A stretch of DNA of 64,000 nucleotides, from contig CAADGB010000477.1 in NCBI GenBank assembly GCA_900696455.1, positions 1 to 64,000 of the forward strand. Direction: 5' to 3'. The translations under genes and the position numbers were made by a program. This stretch comes from an uncultured delta proteobacterium (GTDB lineage Bacteria > Myxococcota_A > Polyangia > Haliangiales > Haliangiaceae). This document shows, piece by piece, positions 44,629-53,264 of the stretch; within the stretch, counting starts at the first letter, position 1; every line of letters begins with the position of its first letter. Below the pieces are notes generated by a model. It was not told the DNA's origin. It was given only the letters and a program-made list of their open reading frames with translations, and did no database searches.

Positions 44629-45815
44629 GGCGACGCCGCCGGCTCGAGGACGGGGACGCGGCCGGCGCCCCCGTGGCGTGCGGTCAAGATCGTCGCACCC
44701 ATGGCGACCGCCACCCCGGCCAGCTCCGAGGCGGTGACCTCCACGTGGTCGAACCGGGCCCGGACGAGCGCCTGGAAGCGGGGCACGAGCGAGGTGCCGC
44801 CGATGAGCACGACCTGATCGACCTCCTCGTCGCGCCAGCGGGCGCGGGCGAGCGTGGCGTCGACCGCGGCGAGCGCTCGATCGAGCAGCGGGGCCCACAG
44901 CGCCTCCGCCCAGGACCGCTCGATCACGACGTCGAGATCGCGCCGGGTGTGGTTCTCGAGGAAGGCGTCACGCATCGAGAGCCGAGCCTCCGGCGCCGTC
45001 GACAGCGCCCGCTTGACCGCCTCGCAGCGCAAGGTGAGGTGCTGGCGGCGCACGGCGTCGCGGTGGAGGTCGAAGCGGGCGCGCCGGTAGATGATGCTGG
45101 CGACCGCGTCGACGAGCGCCTGGTCGAGGTCGTCGCCGCCCAGGAAGGCGTCGCCGCCGGTGGCCGCCACCCGGAAGCGCAGGCCCTCCTGGGCCAGGGC
45201 GCTGACGTCGAAGGTGCCGCCGCCGAAGTCGCAGATGAGCAGGCGCCGGGCCACGTCCTGGCCGTGGACCCCGAACGCGAGGGCGCCGGCGATGGGCTCG
45301 GCCACGACCTCGAGCAGCTCGAGGTGGGCGAGGCGGGCGGCGCGCTCGAGGGCGCGCCGGTAACCGGGGCTCGCGACCGCCGACGCCGTGACGACCGCGC
45401 GCCGGACGACGGCGCCGAAGCGCTGTTCGGCCAGGTGGCGGACACGGTCGAGCACCGCCGCCGCGACCTGCTCGACCGCCCACTCCTGCGCGCCCAGGTG
45501 CAGGACCAGCCCGCCGGCCGGGCTCGCCGTGACCCGGTACGGCAAGGTCGCGGCCACCCGGCGCAGGTCGCCGCTGGCGCCGAGGTCGATCCCCATCAAG
45601 CGCTTGGCCGAGGCCACCGTGGTCCCGGGGTGTGTGACCAGGTGGGGGACCGCGGCGCGGCCGATCGCGACCCCGCCCCGCTCGGGGACGTGGACGACCG
45701 ACGGGATCGTCGGATCGCCGCTGTCGAGCACCAGCTCCACTCTCCCGTCGACGAGGCAGCCGGCCGAGGTGTAGCTGGTGCCGAAGTCGATCCCGAGCAG
45801 CACCTCGCGCGTCAC
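44622..45815 (-). CDS. Hsp70/DnaK-like ATPase without substrate-binding domain
   Basis: 397 residues, only the actin-like nucleotide-binding domain: phosphate-1 LGIDFGTSYTSAG, phosphate-2 LLICDFGGGTFDVSA, adenosine-binding VVLIGGTSLVPRFQALV, plus VVTASAVASPGYRRALERAA in the place of the DnaK peptide. The roughly 200-residue peptide-binding part of DnaK is missing. It could act as a nucleotide-driven switch for the kinase encoded next. The GTG start is 8 bases beyond a sigma-28-like -10 box. Encoded inside the flagellar locus but opposite to it. Confidence 0.86.
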   Translation of the reverse strand: MTREVLLGIDFGTSYTSAGCLVDGRVELVLDSGDPTIPSVVHVPERGGVAIGRAAVPHLVTHPGTTVASAKRLMGIDLGASGDLRRVAATLPYRVTASPAGGLVLHLGAQEWAVEQVAAAVLDRVRHLAEQRFGAVVRRAVVTASAVASPGYRRALERAARLAHLELLEVVAEPIAGALAFGVHGQDVARRLLICDFGGGTFDVSALAQEGLRFRVAATGGDAFLGGDDLDQALVDAVASIIYRRARFDLHRDAVRRQHLTLRCEAVKRALSTAPEARLSMRDAFLENHTRRDLDVVIERSWAEALWAPLLDRALAAVDATLARARWRDEEVDQVVLIGGTSLVPRFQALVRARFDHVEVTASELAGVAVAMGATILTARHGGAGRVPVLEPAASPC

Positions 45816-45822
45816 GTGGAGA

Positions 45823-45850
45823 TCATCGGCCGCACGTGCCTCGGGGTTGA
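45823..45850 (-). promoter_or_regulatory. Sigma-28-like promoter of the Hsp70/kinase pair
   Basis: The minus strand reads TCAA, 16 bases, GCCGATGA; the -10 matches 7 of 8 consensus bases. The predicted start is 1-2 bases before the GTG at 45815. A good sigma-54 -24 half (AGGCACG) also lies here but its -12 does not match. Confidence 0.4.
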
Positions 45851-45916
45851 CGGGTGATGATCGTCAGGGCTGTCGACACGGGGAGCGAGGGGGCCTGGCG
45901 GTTCGCGGGCTTGCGG

Positions 45917-45932
45917 TGGCGCGCCGGTTGCT
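45917..45932 (+). promoter_or_regulatory. Sigma-54-like promoter of the fliM operon
   Basis: TGGCGCGCCGGTTGCT matches 11 of 12 fixed consensus positions. The predicted transcript start is about 45943, three bases before the GTG at 45946. Confidence 0.72.
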
Positions 45933-45945
45933 AGTCCCCGAGGTG

Positions 45946-46890
45946 GTGAGTGACGTCCCGCTGGATCCCCAGGAGCTCGAGGCCCTCCAGGCCGCGATCC
46001 GTCAGCCTCCCAGCCCGGCGGCGGCGGCGGCGGCGGCGGCGGCAGCGGCGGCCGAGGCCGTGCCGTGGCCGCTGTTCGCCGCCGATCGGTCGGCGAGGGC
46101 GGCGCGCCCGCGCCTGGCCGAGCTGGCGCAGCGCTGGAGCCGGTGGCTGACCCGCACCCTGCGCGCGTTCGTCGGCGACGCCGTGGTCGAGAGCCTCGGC
46201 GCCGAGATCGTCGACACCACGACGCTGGCCGACGAGCTGCGCCCGATGTGGGTCGGGCTGGTGGAGCCCGGGACCCGGGGAGCCCGCATCGTCGCCTTCG
46301 GTGGCGACGTCATCGAGGCTGCCGCGGCGCGTCGTTGTGGCGCGTCGGTGATCAAGGCCGCCGGCCGCGAGCCGACGCCGCTGGCGCGCCGGCTGTTCGA
46401 GCCGGCCGGCCAGGCCGCCCTCGCCGCGTTCGAGCGGGCCTGGTCCGAGCTCGAGCCGATCGCGTTGACCCGCCACGCCCCCCACCCCGAGGCCCTCGCC
46501 CTGGCGCTCGGCGGTGACACCATCGTCGCCGCCACGCTCGCGATCTCGGGCGGCGCCACCGGCCGCGTCCGCATCCTGGCCCGCCCCGACGTGATCCTGT
46601 CGCCGGCGGACGTGACGCCGACCGTGCCGGCCGACGCCGCCACGATCGCCGCCGCGCTCGGCGCGGTCCCGGTCGAGCTCCGCGTCGAGCTCGCGACCGT
46701 TCCGATCAAGCTCGAGGAGCTGCGCGCGCTCGGACCCGGCTCCGAGCTGACGCTGCCGGTGTTCATCGACGATGCCATGCCCATCTACTGTGGCGACGTG
46801 CTCAAGGCCTGGGGACGACCCGTGGTGACCCGCGGCGTCGTCGCGGTCGAGGTCGCGGCCGTCGCCGTCCCCGGAGGAACCCGACCGTGA
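45946..46890 (+). CDS. fliM: Flagellar motor switch protein FliM
   Basis: 314 residues, close to usual. The N-terminus SDVPLDPQELEALQAAI fits the CheY-P-binding motif (LSQxEIDALL) of FliM, followed by a run of 12 Ala as linker. The middle is diverged (WSRWLTRTLRAFVGDAVVES) and the C-terminus is a SPOA domain (VPVELRVELATVPIKLEELR, LGPGSELTLPV, PIYCGDVLKAWGRPVV). Position before fliN agrees. The GTG at 45943 is an alternative start. No ribosome site is seen; start chosen from promoter spacing and the SDV opening. Confidence 0.85.
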   Translation: MSDVPLDPQELEALQAAIRQPPSPAAAAAAAAAAAAEAVPWPLFAADRSARAARPRLAELAQRWSRWLTRTLRAFVGDAVVESLGAEIVDTTTLADELRPMWVGLVEPGTRGARIVAFGGDVIEAAAARRCGASVIKAAGREPTPLARRLFEPAGQAALAAFERAWSELEPIALTRHAPHPEALALALGGDTIVAATLAISGGATGRVRILARPDVILSPADVTPTVPADAATIAAALGAVPVELRVELATVPIKLEELRALGPGSELTLPVFIDDAMPIYCGDVLKAWGRPVVTRGVVAVEVAAVAVPGGTRP

Positions 46891-47153
46891 GCGACCCAAC
46901 CGCGGAGGCCCGGCGCCTCGAGACCCTCCTGCACGACGTCCCCCTCGAGCTCACCGTCGAGCTCGGCCGCATCCGGATGAGCCTGGCCGACCTCGCGGGT
47001 CGCCTGGGGCCCGGATCGATCATCACCCTCGACAAGCTCACCGGGGCACCGCTCGACGTGCGGGTCAACTCCCGCCTGGTGGCGCGGGCCGAGGCGGTCG
47101 CCGTCGGCGACCGGTGCGGGATCCGCATCCTCGAGATCGTGGAGAAGGAGTAG
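46887..47153 (+). CDS. fliN: Flagellar motor switch protein FliN
   Basis: 88 residues, essentially one SPOA domain: LLHDVPLELTVELGRIRMSL, LGPGSIITLDKLTGAPLDVR, VAVGDRCGIRILEIVEKE. FliN forms the lower C-ring with FliM. The GTG start overlaps the fliM stop as GTGA. It lacks the N-terminal extension found in enteric FliN. Confidence 0.94.
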   Translation: MSDPTAEARRLETLLHDVPLELTVELGRIRMSLADLAGRLGPGSIITLDKLTGAPLDVRVNSRLVARAEAVAVGDRCGIRILEIVEKE

Positions 47154-47155
47154 CC

Positions 47156-48214
47156 ATGCGCGCGTTCCTGGTCCTGGGACTGATCGGGCTGCTGACGCTC
47201 GCCGCGGATGCGGCGCCGGGCGGCGAGCGGTCGTTCTCGCTCGCGCCAGCGGCCGAGTCCGTCGAGGTCGTGGCGCGCGGCGTGGTCGCCGCACCTGGCG
47301 CCACGATCCGCGTGACGCGGGAGCGCCTGGAGATCCCGATCGACGACCGGGCGCGCGTCGACAGGCAGTCGTATGGAGACCCGACCGTGCGGCGCGTCGA
47401 GGTTCGCGGTCGTGCGCCTCGCGTCCTGAGCATCAAGCTTCGCCACGACGGGGCGCGGGTGGCGGCGCTGGCGGCGACCGCTCGCTTCGTTCAGGTCGGC
47501 GAGGAGCTCCACGTCATCATCCCGCGGACACCCGCGCCCGCGCCGGTCCCGGCGAGCACCGCCCCCGAGTCGGCACGGTCGGCCGTGGCGGCCGCGCCCA
47601 CGCCCACGCCCACCGGCGCGGACGAGCCGGCCATGATCGGGGCCGCCACGCCGTCGGAGCTGCCGCCGTCGGAGCTGAGGCCGGCCGTCGAGCCGTCACC
47701 GCCTGCGACCGGGACGGCCAAGGCCAGCATCGCCGGCGCGCGCGCCGGCGGCTCCGGACGATGGTGGATCGTGCTCGTCGGGCTCGGCCTGGTCGGCGGC
47801 GGGGCCGCGCTCGTGCTCCGGCGGCGCCGGGCGTCCCCGAGCACCAGCACCGACCTGGAGATCCTCGCGTCACGCTCGCTCGGCGGCAAGGCGCGCGTGA
47901 TCTGGCTGAGCGTGGGCGGCCGCGAGCTCGTCGTCGCCGTCACGCCCCAGCAGGTCCGCCCGCTGGGCCAGTGGCGGGCCGGCGAGCGCTCGGCGCGGAC
48001 CTTCGCGAGCGCGTTCGACGACGCCGCGGCGGACGCCCCGGGGGGCGCGGCGTCGCGCCCGGTCGCGGCGAGCCCGGCGGTGTCCGGGCTCCTCCGGCTC
48101 CGCGAGCGGCTCCCGAGCGCGAGCTCGGTCAGCGCCGAGGTGGCGACTGGCGATGAGGATCTCGACGCGCAGTGGGCACGCGACCTGGTCTCGGCGACCG
48201 GCGGACGACGGTGA
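47156..48214 (+). CDS. fliO: Flagellar biosynthesis protein FliO, long form
   Basis: 352 residues, about three times enteric FliO. It has a signal peptide (MRAFLVLGLIGLLTLAADA), a periplasmic beta-rich region to about residue 125 with LSIKLRHDGARVAALAATAR and FVQVGEELHVIIPR that recalls AMIN domains, a Pro/Ala linker, one membrane helix at about 202-220 (WWIVLVGLGLVGGGAALVL) and a cytoplasmic part (LEILASRSLGGKARVIWLSV, GGRELVVAVTPQQV) that is the true FliO core. FliO helps FliP assemble. GGAGAAGGAG precedes the ATG. Confidence 0.88.
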   Translation: MRAFLVLGLIGLLTLAADAAPGGERSFSLAPAAESVEVVARGVVAAPGATIRVTRERLEIPIDDRARVDRQSYGDPTVRRVEVRGRAPRVLSIKLRHDGARVAALAATARFVQVGEELHVIIPRTPAPAPVPASTAPESARSAVAAAPTPTPTGADEPAMIGAATPSELPPSELRPAVEPSPPATGTAKASIAGARAGGSGRWWIVLVGLGLVGGGAALVLRRRRASPSTSTDLEILASRSLGGKARVIWLSVGGRELVVAVTPQQVRPLGQWRAGERSARTFASAFDDAAADAPGGAASRPVAASPAVSGLLRLRERLPSASSVSAEVATGDEDLDAQWARDLVSATGGRR

Positions 48215-48966
48215 ACCGTCGCGTCGTCACCGTCGTCGGGGCGGTCACGACCCTGCTCGCGCTGACCGCGGTCGCCGCCGCTGCGCCCGACGCTCCGGTC
48301 CCCCCCGACGGTGGTGTGCTCGGAGGTGGGGGCGCGGTCGGTCCGGGCTCGGCGCTGACGATGGTCGGCATCCTGACCCTGGCCTCGCTCCTGCCAGCCG
48401 CGGTCCTGGCCTGCACGTGCTTCGTCCGCTTCGTGGTGGTGCTCGGCTTCGTCAGGACCGGTCTCGGCACCCCGGCGGCGCCGCCCAACCAGGTCCTGGT
48501 CGGCCTGGCGCTGTTCATGACCGTGTTCGTCTCGGCGCCCGTGGCGACCGAGATGTACGAGCGCGCGGGGCGACCCTACCTCGACGGTCAGCTCGACGAG
48601 CGCGCGGCGCTCGAGGCCGCGACGCCGCCGCTGCGTCGGTTCCTGCTCGAGCGCACCCGCGAGGACGATCTGGCGCTCTTCTACGAGGTGTCGCGGGCCC
48701 CGCGGCCGGCGACCGCCGCCGACGTGCCGCTCCGCATCGCGGTCCCCGCGTTCATCGTCTCCGAGCTCCGCACCGCGTTCGAGATCGGGCTGACCATCCT
48801 GCTGCCGTTCCTGGTGATCGACCTGGCGATGGCCTCGATCCTGACCGCGCTCGGCATGGTCATGCTGCCGCCGCAGGTGGTCGCGCTGCCCGTCAAGCTG
48901 CTGGTGTTCCTCGCCATCGACGGCTGGCGCCTCGTGGTCGAGTCCCTGCTGCGCGGCGCGGTCTGA
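48211..48966 (+). CDS. fliP: Flagellar export gate protein FliP
   Basis: 251 residues, usual length. After a signal-like lead come the export-gate helices: LPAAVLACTCFVRFVVVLGF, then PPNQVLVGLALFMTVFVSAP, and the family signature FLVIDLAMASILTALGMVML with PPQVVALPVKLLVFLAIDGW. GTG start overlaps fliO as GTGA. Confidence 0.95.
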   Translation: MNRRVVTVVGAVTTLLALTAVAAAAPDAPVPPDGGVLGGGGAVGPGSALTMVGILTLASLLPAAVLACTCFVRFVVVLGFVRTGLGTPAAPPNQVLVGLALFMTVFVSAPVATEMYERAGRPYLDGQLDERAALEAATPPLRRFLLERTREDDLALFYEVSRAPRPATAADVPLRIAVPAFIVSELRTAFEIGLTILLPFLVIDLAMASILTALGMVMLPPQVVALPVKLLVFLAIDGWRLVVESLLRGAV

Positions 48967-49034
48967 GGGCCGTGCGACCGCGTCGGCTCGCGGCGTCTGG
49001 CTGGCGCTCGCGCGGTGGGCCCGCGGGCGTCACG

Positions 49035-49057
49035 CCGCCGACGGCGCGCGTCGGCGG
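49035..49057. terminator. Hairpin between fliP and fliQ
   Basis: CCGCCGAC and GTCGGCGG pair around a 7-base loop, 68 bases after the fliP stop. It may separate the fliM-P transcript from the sigma-54-like promoter of fliQ. The remaining bases of 48967-49117 show nothing clear. Confidence 0.35.
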
Positions 49058-49117
49058 GCCTGACGGGGCGCCGTCGACCGGGCCGCGTCACTTCGAGGCG
49101 CGGCGCGCACTTGGCGG

Positions 49118-49133
49118 CGGCACATCGGTTGCA
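49118..49133 (+). promoter_or_regulatory. Sigma-54-like promoter of the fliQ-flhA operon
   Basis: CGGCACATCGGTTGCA matches 10 of 12 fixed consensus positions with a perfect TTGCA. The predicted transcript start is about 49144, five bases before the ATG at 49149. Confidence 0.68.
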
Positions 49134-49148
49134 ACTCGGCGAGAACGG

Positions 49149-49439
49149 ATGACGACCACGCTCGATCTCTGGCGCGACGCGCTCGTGACCCTGGCCGTGG
49201 TCGCCGCCCCCTTCCTGGTGACCGCGCTCGTGGTCGGCCTGGCGGTCGCGCTGTTCCAGACCGCCACCCAGCTCCAGGAGAGCGTGCTGGCCTTCGTCCC
49301 CAAGCTGGTGGCGACGCTCATCGTGATCGCGCTCGGCGGGCATTTCGTGATCGATCGGCTCGGCAGCTTCGCCACCCGGGCCATCGCCCGGGCCGCCGTC
49401 TCCACGGAGGACCGCGCGGCGGAGGCGCGAGGACCATGA
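49149..49439 (+). CDS. fliQ: Flagellar export gate protein FliQ
   Basis: 96 residues with two membrane helices (LVTLAVVAAPFLVTALVVGL; VPKLVATLIVIALGGHFVI) joined by the conserved FQTATQLQESVLAF loop. No ribosome site before the ATG, in keeping with a nearly leaderless transcript. The stop overlaps fliR as ATGA. Unusually it is 182 bases away from fliP. Confidence 0.95.
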   Translation: MTTTLDLWRDALVTLAVVAAPFLVTALVVGLAVALFQTATQLQESVLAFVPKLVATLIVIALGGHFVIDRLGSFATRAIARAAVSTEDRAAEARGP

Positions 49440-50155
49440 CCGAGGCGGGCTCGGCGGCGTTCGTCGCGGCGCTGGGGCGGGCCGGTGGCTTCGCCTTCAC
49501 GGCGCCGCTCCTCGGCGACGCCACGACCCCGCGGCGGGTCCGCCTGGTCTTCACCGTCGGCGTGGCCGCGGTGGTGGCCACCTCCGCCCCGGCGCAGTCG
49601 CCGGCGATCGCGCTCGCGCTCGTCCCGCTCGAGGTCGCCGCCGGCGCCCTCGCGGGCCTGAGCGCGCGCTTCATCCTGGATCGCGTGGCGGCCGGCGGCC
49701 AGCTCGTCGGCCTTCACCTCGGCCTCGGCTTCGCGGCCGACTACGACCTCCGCGCCGGGGAGTCCGCGTCGGCGGCGCGCCGCCTGATCACGGCGCTGGC
49801 CGGGCTGGCGTTCCTCGCGGCCGGCGGCTTCGAGGCCGGCGTGCGCTGCGTCGCCACGCCCCTCGCCGCGACCGAGCTCGGACACCTCCACGGCGCGCTC
49901 GTGCTGGGGACCTCGGTGATGACGCACGCCCTGGCCTTCGCTGCCCCGGCGCTCCTGGCCGCGACCGTGATCAACGTCGGCGTCGCGGTCGTCAACCGGG
50001 CGGCGCCGGCGCTCAACGTCTTCTCGGTCAGCCTGCCGGGCGTGCTCATCGGCGGCGGGCTCGTGCTCCTCCTGTCGGCGCCCACGTTCTCCGCCGGCAT
50101 CGACGGGACGGCACGGCAGGCGGTCGAGTTGCTCACCGGCTGGGGGACACGGTGA
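49436..50155 (+). CDS. fliR: Flagellar export gate protein FliR
   Basis: 239 residues, five to six membrane helices. Family-like segments are RAGGFAFTAPLLGDATTPRR, ISARFILDRVAAGGQLVGLH-like LSARFILDRVAAGGQLVGLH, and AAPALLAATVINVGVAVVNR followed by LNVFSVSLPG. It completes the FliPQR gate. Coupled to flhB by GTGA. Confidence 0.93.
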   Translation: MTEAGSAAFVAALGRAGGFAFTAPLLGDATTPRRVRLVFTVGVAAVVATSAPAQSPAIALALVPLEVAAGALAGLSARFILDRVAAGGQLVGLHLGLGFAADYDLRAGESASAARRLITALAGLAFLAAGGFEAGVRCVATPLAATELGHLHGALVLGTSVMTHALAFAAPALLAATVINVGVAVVNRAAPALNVFSVSLPGVLIGGGLVLLLSAPTFSAGIDGTARQAVELLTGWGTR

Positions 50156-51195
50156 GCGACGCGTCGCGCACGCAGAAGCCGACGCCCAAGCGCGTCAAGG
50201 ACTTCCGCAAGCGCGGTGAGATCGCGGTCTCGCGCGACCTGACCGCGGCCCTGACCCTGAGCGCCGGAGTGGCAGGCGCTGCGCTCGGCGGCGCGACGAC
50301 GTGGGCGGCGTTCTGCGCGCTGGCTCGAACCGGCGCTGGTGGCGGCTCGCTCGAGGACGTGGTCGCCGCCGCCCGGCAAGGGTTCCTGCTCGCGGTCGCG
50401 CCCATCCTCGCCGCGGCCCTCGTCGGGTGCGTGGTGGGCGGCGGGCTGCAGCTCGGCTGGCCGCCCGCCTTCCGCAGGCCCGGGTTCGATCCGTCGCGCT
50501 GGCTGTCGTTCGGTGGCGTCAAGGAGGTGCTGTCGCCGTCGGCGATGACCCGTCGGCTGCTCATCGCGGTGGCCAAGGTCCTCGTCGTCGGCGCGGTGGT
50601 CGCCTTCATCGTCCGCAACGAGCTGGACGGGATCAGCGCGCACGCCGACGCTCACGCCATCGCCTCGCGCCTGCGGGGCGCGGTGCTGAAGCTGGCGGCG
50701 CTCGCGGTCGGCGCCGTGGTCGCGCTCGCCGTCGTCGACTACGTGCTCAGCCGCCGCCGGCTGGCGAACAAGATGAAGATGACCTCCGACGAGGTCCGTC
50801 GCGAGCACCGCGAGCAGGAGGGCGACCCGGCGGTCAAGGGCCGACGGCGTCGCCGCATGCGTGAGCTCGCGCGGCGTCGCCTGGTCGCCGAGACGCGCAA
50901 GGCGGACGTCGTGCTGGTCAACCCGACCCACTTCGCGGTCGCCCTCCGCTACGACGCGACGCGCGACGGTGCGCCGCGGGTGGTGGCCAAGGGTACGGAC
51001 GAGGTCGCGACCCGCATCCGGGAAGCGGCCCGCGCCGGGGGCGTGCCGGTGCTGAGTCGGCCGCCGCTGGCGCGCGCGCTGCACAAGCTGGTCCCGGAGG
51101 GGCAGGAGGTGCCGCCGCAGCTGTTCCAGGCGGTGGCCGAGGTCCTGGCCTACATCTACCGGCTGCGGGCGCGCCGGGGAGGCGCGGCGTCGTGA
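50152..51195 (+). CDS. flhB: Flagellar export switch protein FlhB
   Basis: 347 residues. Opens with TQKPTPKRVKDFRKRGEIAV as in other FlhB proteins, has four membrane helices, then KMTSDEVRREHREQEGDP and the self-cleavage motif NPTH in VLVNPTHFAVALRYD (about residues 257-271). It changes export specificity from hook to filament with FliK. Both ends overlap neighbours by 4 bases. Confidence 0.96.
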   Translation: MSDASRTQKPTPKRVKDFRKRGEIAVSRDLTAALTLSAGVAGAALGGATTWAAFCALARTGAGGGSLEDVVAAARQGFLLAVAPILAAALVGCVVGGGLQLGWPPAFRRPGFDPSRWLSFGGVKEVLSPSAMTRRLLIAVAKVLVVGAVVAFIVRNELDGISAHADAHAIASRLRGAVLKLAALAVGAVVALAVVDYVLSRRRLANKMKMTSDEVRREHREQEGDPAVKGRRRRRMRELARRRLVAETRKADVVLVNPTHFAVALRYDATRDGAPRVVAKGTDEVATRIREAARAGGVPVLSRPPLARALHKLVPEGQEVPPQLFQAVAEVLAYIYRLRARRGGAAS

Positions 51196-53264
51196 AGCCA
51201 GGCCTCCTCGCGCTGGTCAAGGGCGACGGCCTCATGGCCGCGGCCTTGGTCGGCATGCTCGCGATCACCGTCGCCCCCCTGCCGCCGACGGCCTTCGACC
51301 TGCTGCTGGGCGGCGCGCTGTGCCTGGCGGCGCTCACGTTCCTGGTCGCCTTCTACGTCGAGCGCCCCACCGACTTCTCGGCGTTTCCGGCGCTCCTCCT
51401 GTTCGTGACGCTGTTCCGGCTGGCGCTCAACGTCGCCTCGACCCGGCTCATCCTCACCCACGGCGGCGACGACACCCACGCGGCGGGGGCGGTGATCGCG
51501 GCGTTCGGACGCTTCGCGATCGGCGGCGACTTCGTCGTCGGCGCGATCATCTTCCTCATCCTCGTGATCGTGAACTTCGTCGTGATCACCAAGGGCGCCG
51601 AGCGGATCTCCGAGGTCGCCGCGCGCTTCACCCTCGACTCGATGCCCGGCAAGCAGATGGCGATCGACGCCGATCTGGGGGCCGGGCTCATCAGCGAGAC
51701 CGAGGCCCGGGCGCGGCGGCGCGAGATCCAGCGCGAGGCCGACTTCCACGGTGCGATGGACGGCGCGAGCAAGTTCGTGCGCGGCGACGCCATGGCCGGG
51801 CTCCTGGTCCTCGCCGTCAACGTGGTCGGCGGCATCATCATCGGCGTCGCCCAGCGCGACATGTCGTTCGGCGACGCCGCGCGCGCGTTCACGATCCTCT
51901 CGATCGGCGACGGCCTGGTGTCGCAGATCCCCGCGCTCCTGGTCTCGACCGGCGCCGCCCTCCTCATCACGCGCGGCGACGACCGCGAGCTGGGCACGGC
52001 GATGGCCGGGCAGCTCCTCCGGCGCCGGCGGCCGCTGATGGTGACCGCCACGCTGGTGGCGGCGGTCGGGATGCTCCCCGGGATGCCGCACCTCCTGTTC
52101 CTGGCGCTCGCCGGCGCCATCGGCTGGGGCGCGCTGCGCGCGGGCCGCGCCCAGGAGCGCTCGCCTGACGCGACCGCCGCCGAGGCCCCGGCGGCGCGGC
52201 CCGGTCGTGGCGAGGACGCGAGCGGCGGCGGCAAGGCCGAGCTCGAGGCGGCGTTGCCCGTCGACCTGCTCTCGATGGAGGTCGGGCTCGACCTCCTGGG
52301 CATGGTCGACGCCGGGCGGGGCGGCGAGCTCCTGCGCCGCATCGCCAGCCTGCGCAAGCAGATCGCCGGGGAGCTCGGGGTGATCGTGCCGCCGATCCAC
52401 ATCCGCGACGACCTGCGGCTGCCGCCCGGCGGATACCGCGTCCTCCTCTCGGGAGTGCTCCTGGCCGAGGGCAACGTCCACGCCCACCGCCTGCTCGCGC
52501 TCGACCCGACCGGATCGGCGGCGCGCGGCCTGCCCGGCGAGGCCACCACCGAGCCTACCTTCGGCCTGCCGGCCAAGTGGATCCTGCCGTCGGAGCGTGA
52601 GCGAGCCGAGGCCGCGGGCTGCACCGTCGTCGACGCCACGGCGGTGATCGCGACCCACCTCACCGAGCTGGTCCGTCGCAACGCCCACGAGCTGCTCGGT
52701 CGCCGCGAGGCCCAGGAGCTGCTCGACGTCGCCGGCCGCACCGAGGGCAAGGTGATCGAGGAGCTCATCCCCCACCTGCTCTCCGTCGGCGACGTCATCA
52801 AGGTCCTGCGCAACCTCCTGCGCGAGAGCGTCTCGATCCGGGACCTGCGCACGATCCTCGAGGCCCTCGCCGATCACGCCGGCGCCACCAAGAACACGGA
52901 CGATCTCACCGAGCTGGTTCGCCAGCGGCTCGGGCGTCGCATCACGCGCGCCAACCTCGCCGGTGACGGCGTGCTCCGGCCGCTCGTCCTCGACCCCCGC
53001 GCCGAGGCGCTGTTCCGCGAGCAGCACCCCCGCAACGCGCGGGTGCTGTCGCGCCTGACCGAGGATCTCGGCGCCGCGGCGCGCGACGCCGCCCGCAGCG
53101 ACGACCCGGCGGTCCTGGTCGTCCCCCCTGATCTGCGGCGTGCCATCGCCGGCGTCGCCGCCCGCCACGTCCCTGGACTCACCGTCATGAGCTATCGCGA
53201 GGTCGACGCCGCGGTGCCCTTCGTCACCCGGGCCGTCGTCTCCGCCATGGAGGCTGCCGCATGA
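51192..53264 (+). CDS. flhA: Flagellar export protein FlhA
   Basis: 690 residues, usual length. Eight N-terminal membrane helices surround the FHIPEP-family signature region (RISEVAARFTLDSMPGKQMA, ADFHGAMDGASKFVRGDAMA). The cytoplasmic half binds chaperone-substrate pairs (TVVDATAVIATHLTELVRRN and GKVIEELIPHLLSVGDVIKV). GTG start overlaps flhB. Confidence 0.96.
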   Translation: MKPGLLALVKGDGLMAAALVGMLAITVAPLPPTAFDLLLGGALCLAALTFLVAFYVERPTDFSAFPALLLFVTLFRLALNVASTRLILTHGGDDTHAAGAVIAAFGRFAIGGDFVVGAIIFLILVIVNFVVITKGAERISEVAARFTLDSMPGKQMAIDADLGAGLISETEARARRREIQREADFHGAMDGASKFVRGDAMAGLLVLAVNVVGGIIIGVAQRDMSFGDAARAFTILSIGDGLVSQIPALLVSTGAALLITRGDDRELGTAMAGQLLRRRRPLMVTATLVAAVGMLPGMPHLLFLALAGAIGWGALRAGRAQERSPDATAAEAPAARPGRGEDASGGGKAELEAALPVDLLSMEVGLDLLGMVDAGRGGELLRRIASLRKQIAGELGVIVPPIHIRDDLRLPPGGYRVLLSGVLLAEGNVHAHRLLALDPTGSAARGLPGEATTEPTFGLPAKWILPSERERAEAAGCTVVDATAVIATHLTELVRRNAHELLGRREAQELLDVAGRTEGKVIEELIPHLLSVGDVIKVLRNLLRESVSIRDLRTILEALADHAGATKNTDDLTELVRQRLGRRITRANLAGDGVLRPLVLDPRAEALFREQHPRNARVLSRLTEDLGAAARDAARSDDPAVLVVPPDLRRAIAGVAARHVPGLTVMSYREVDAAVPFVTRAVVSAMEAAA

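Noticed and set aside
45828-45843. Good -24 half (AGGCACG, minus strand) before the Hsp70-like gene as a sigma-54 promoter
   Set aside because: The -12 half reads GCCGA and the GG-N10-GC spacing fails; the sigma-28-like reading fits better.
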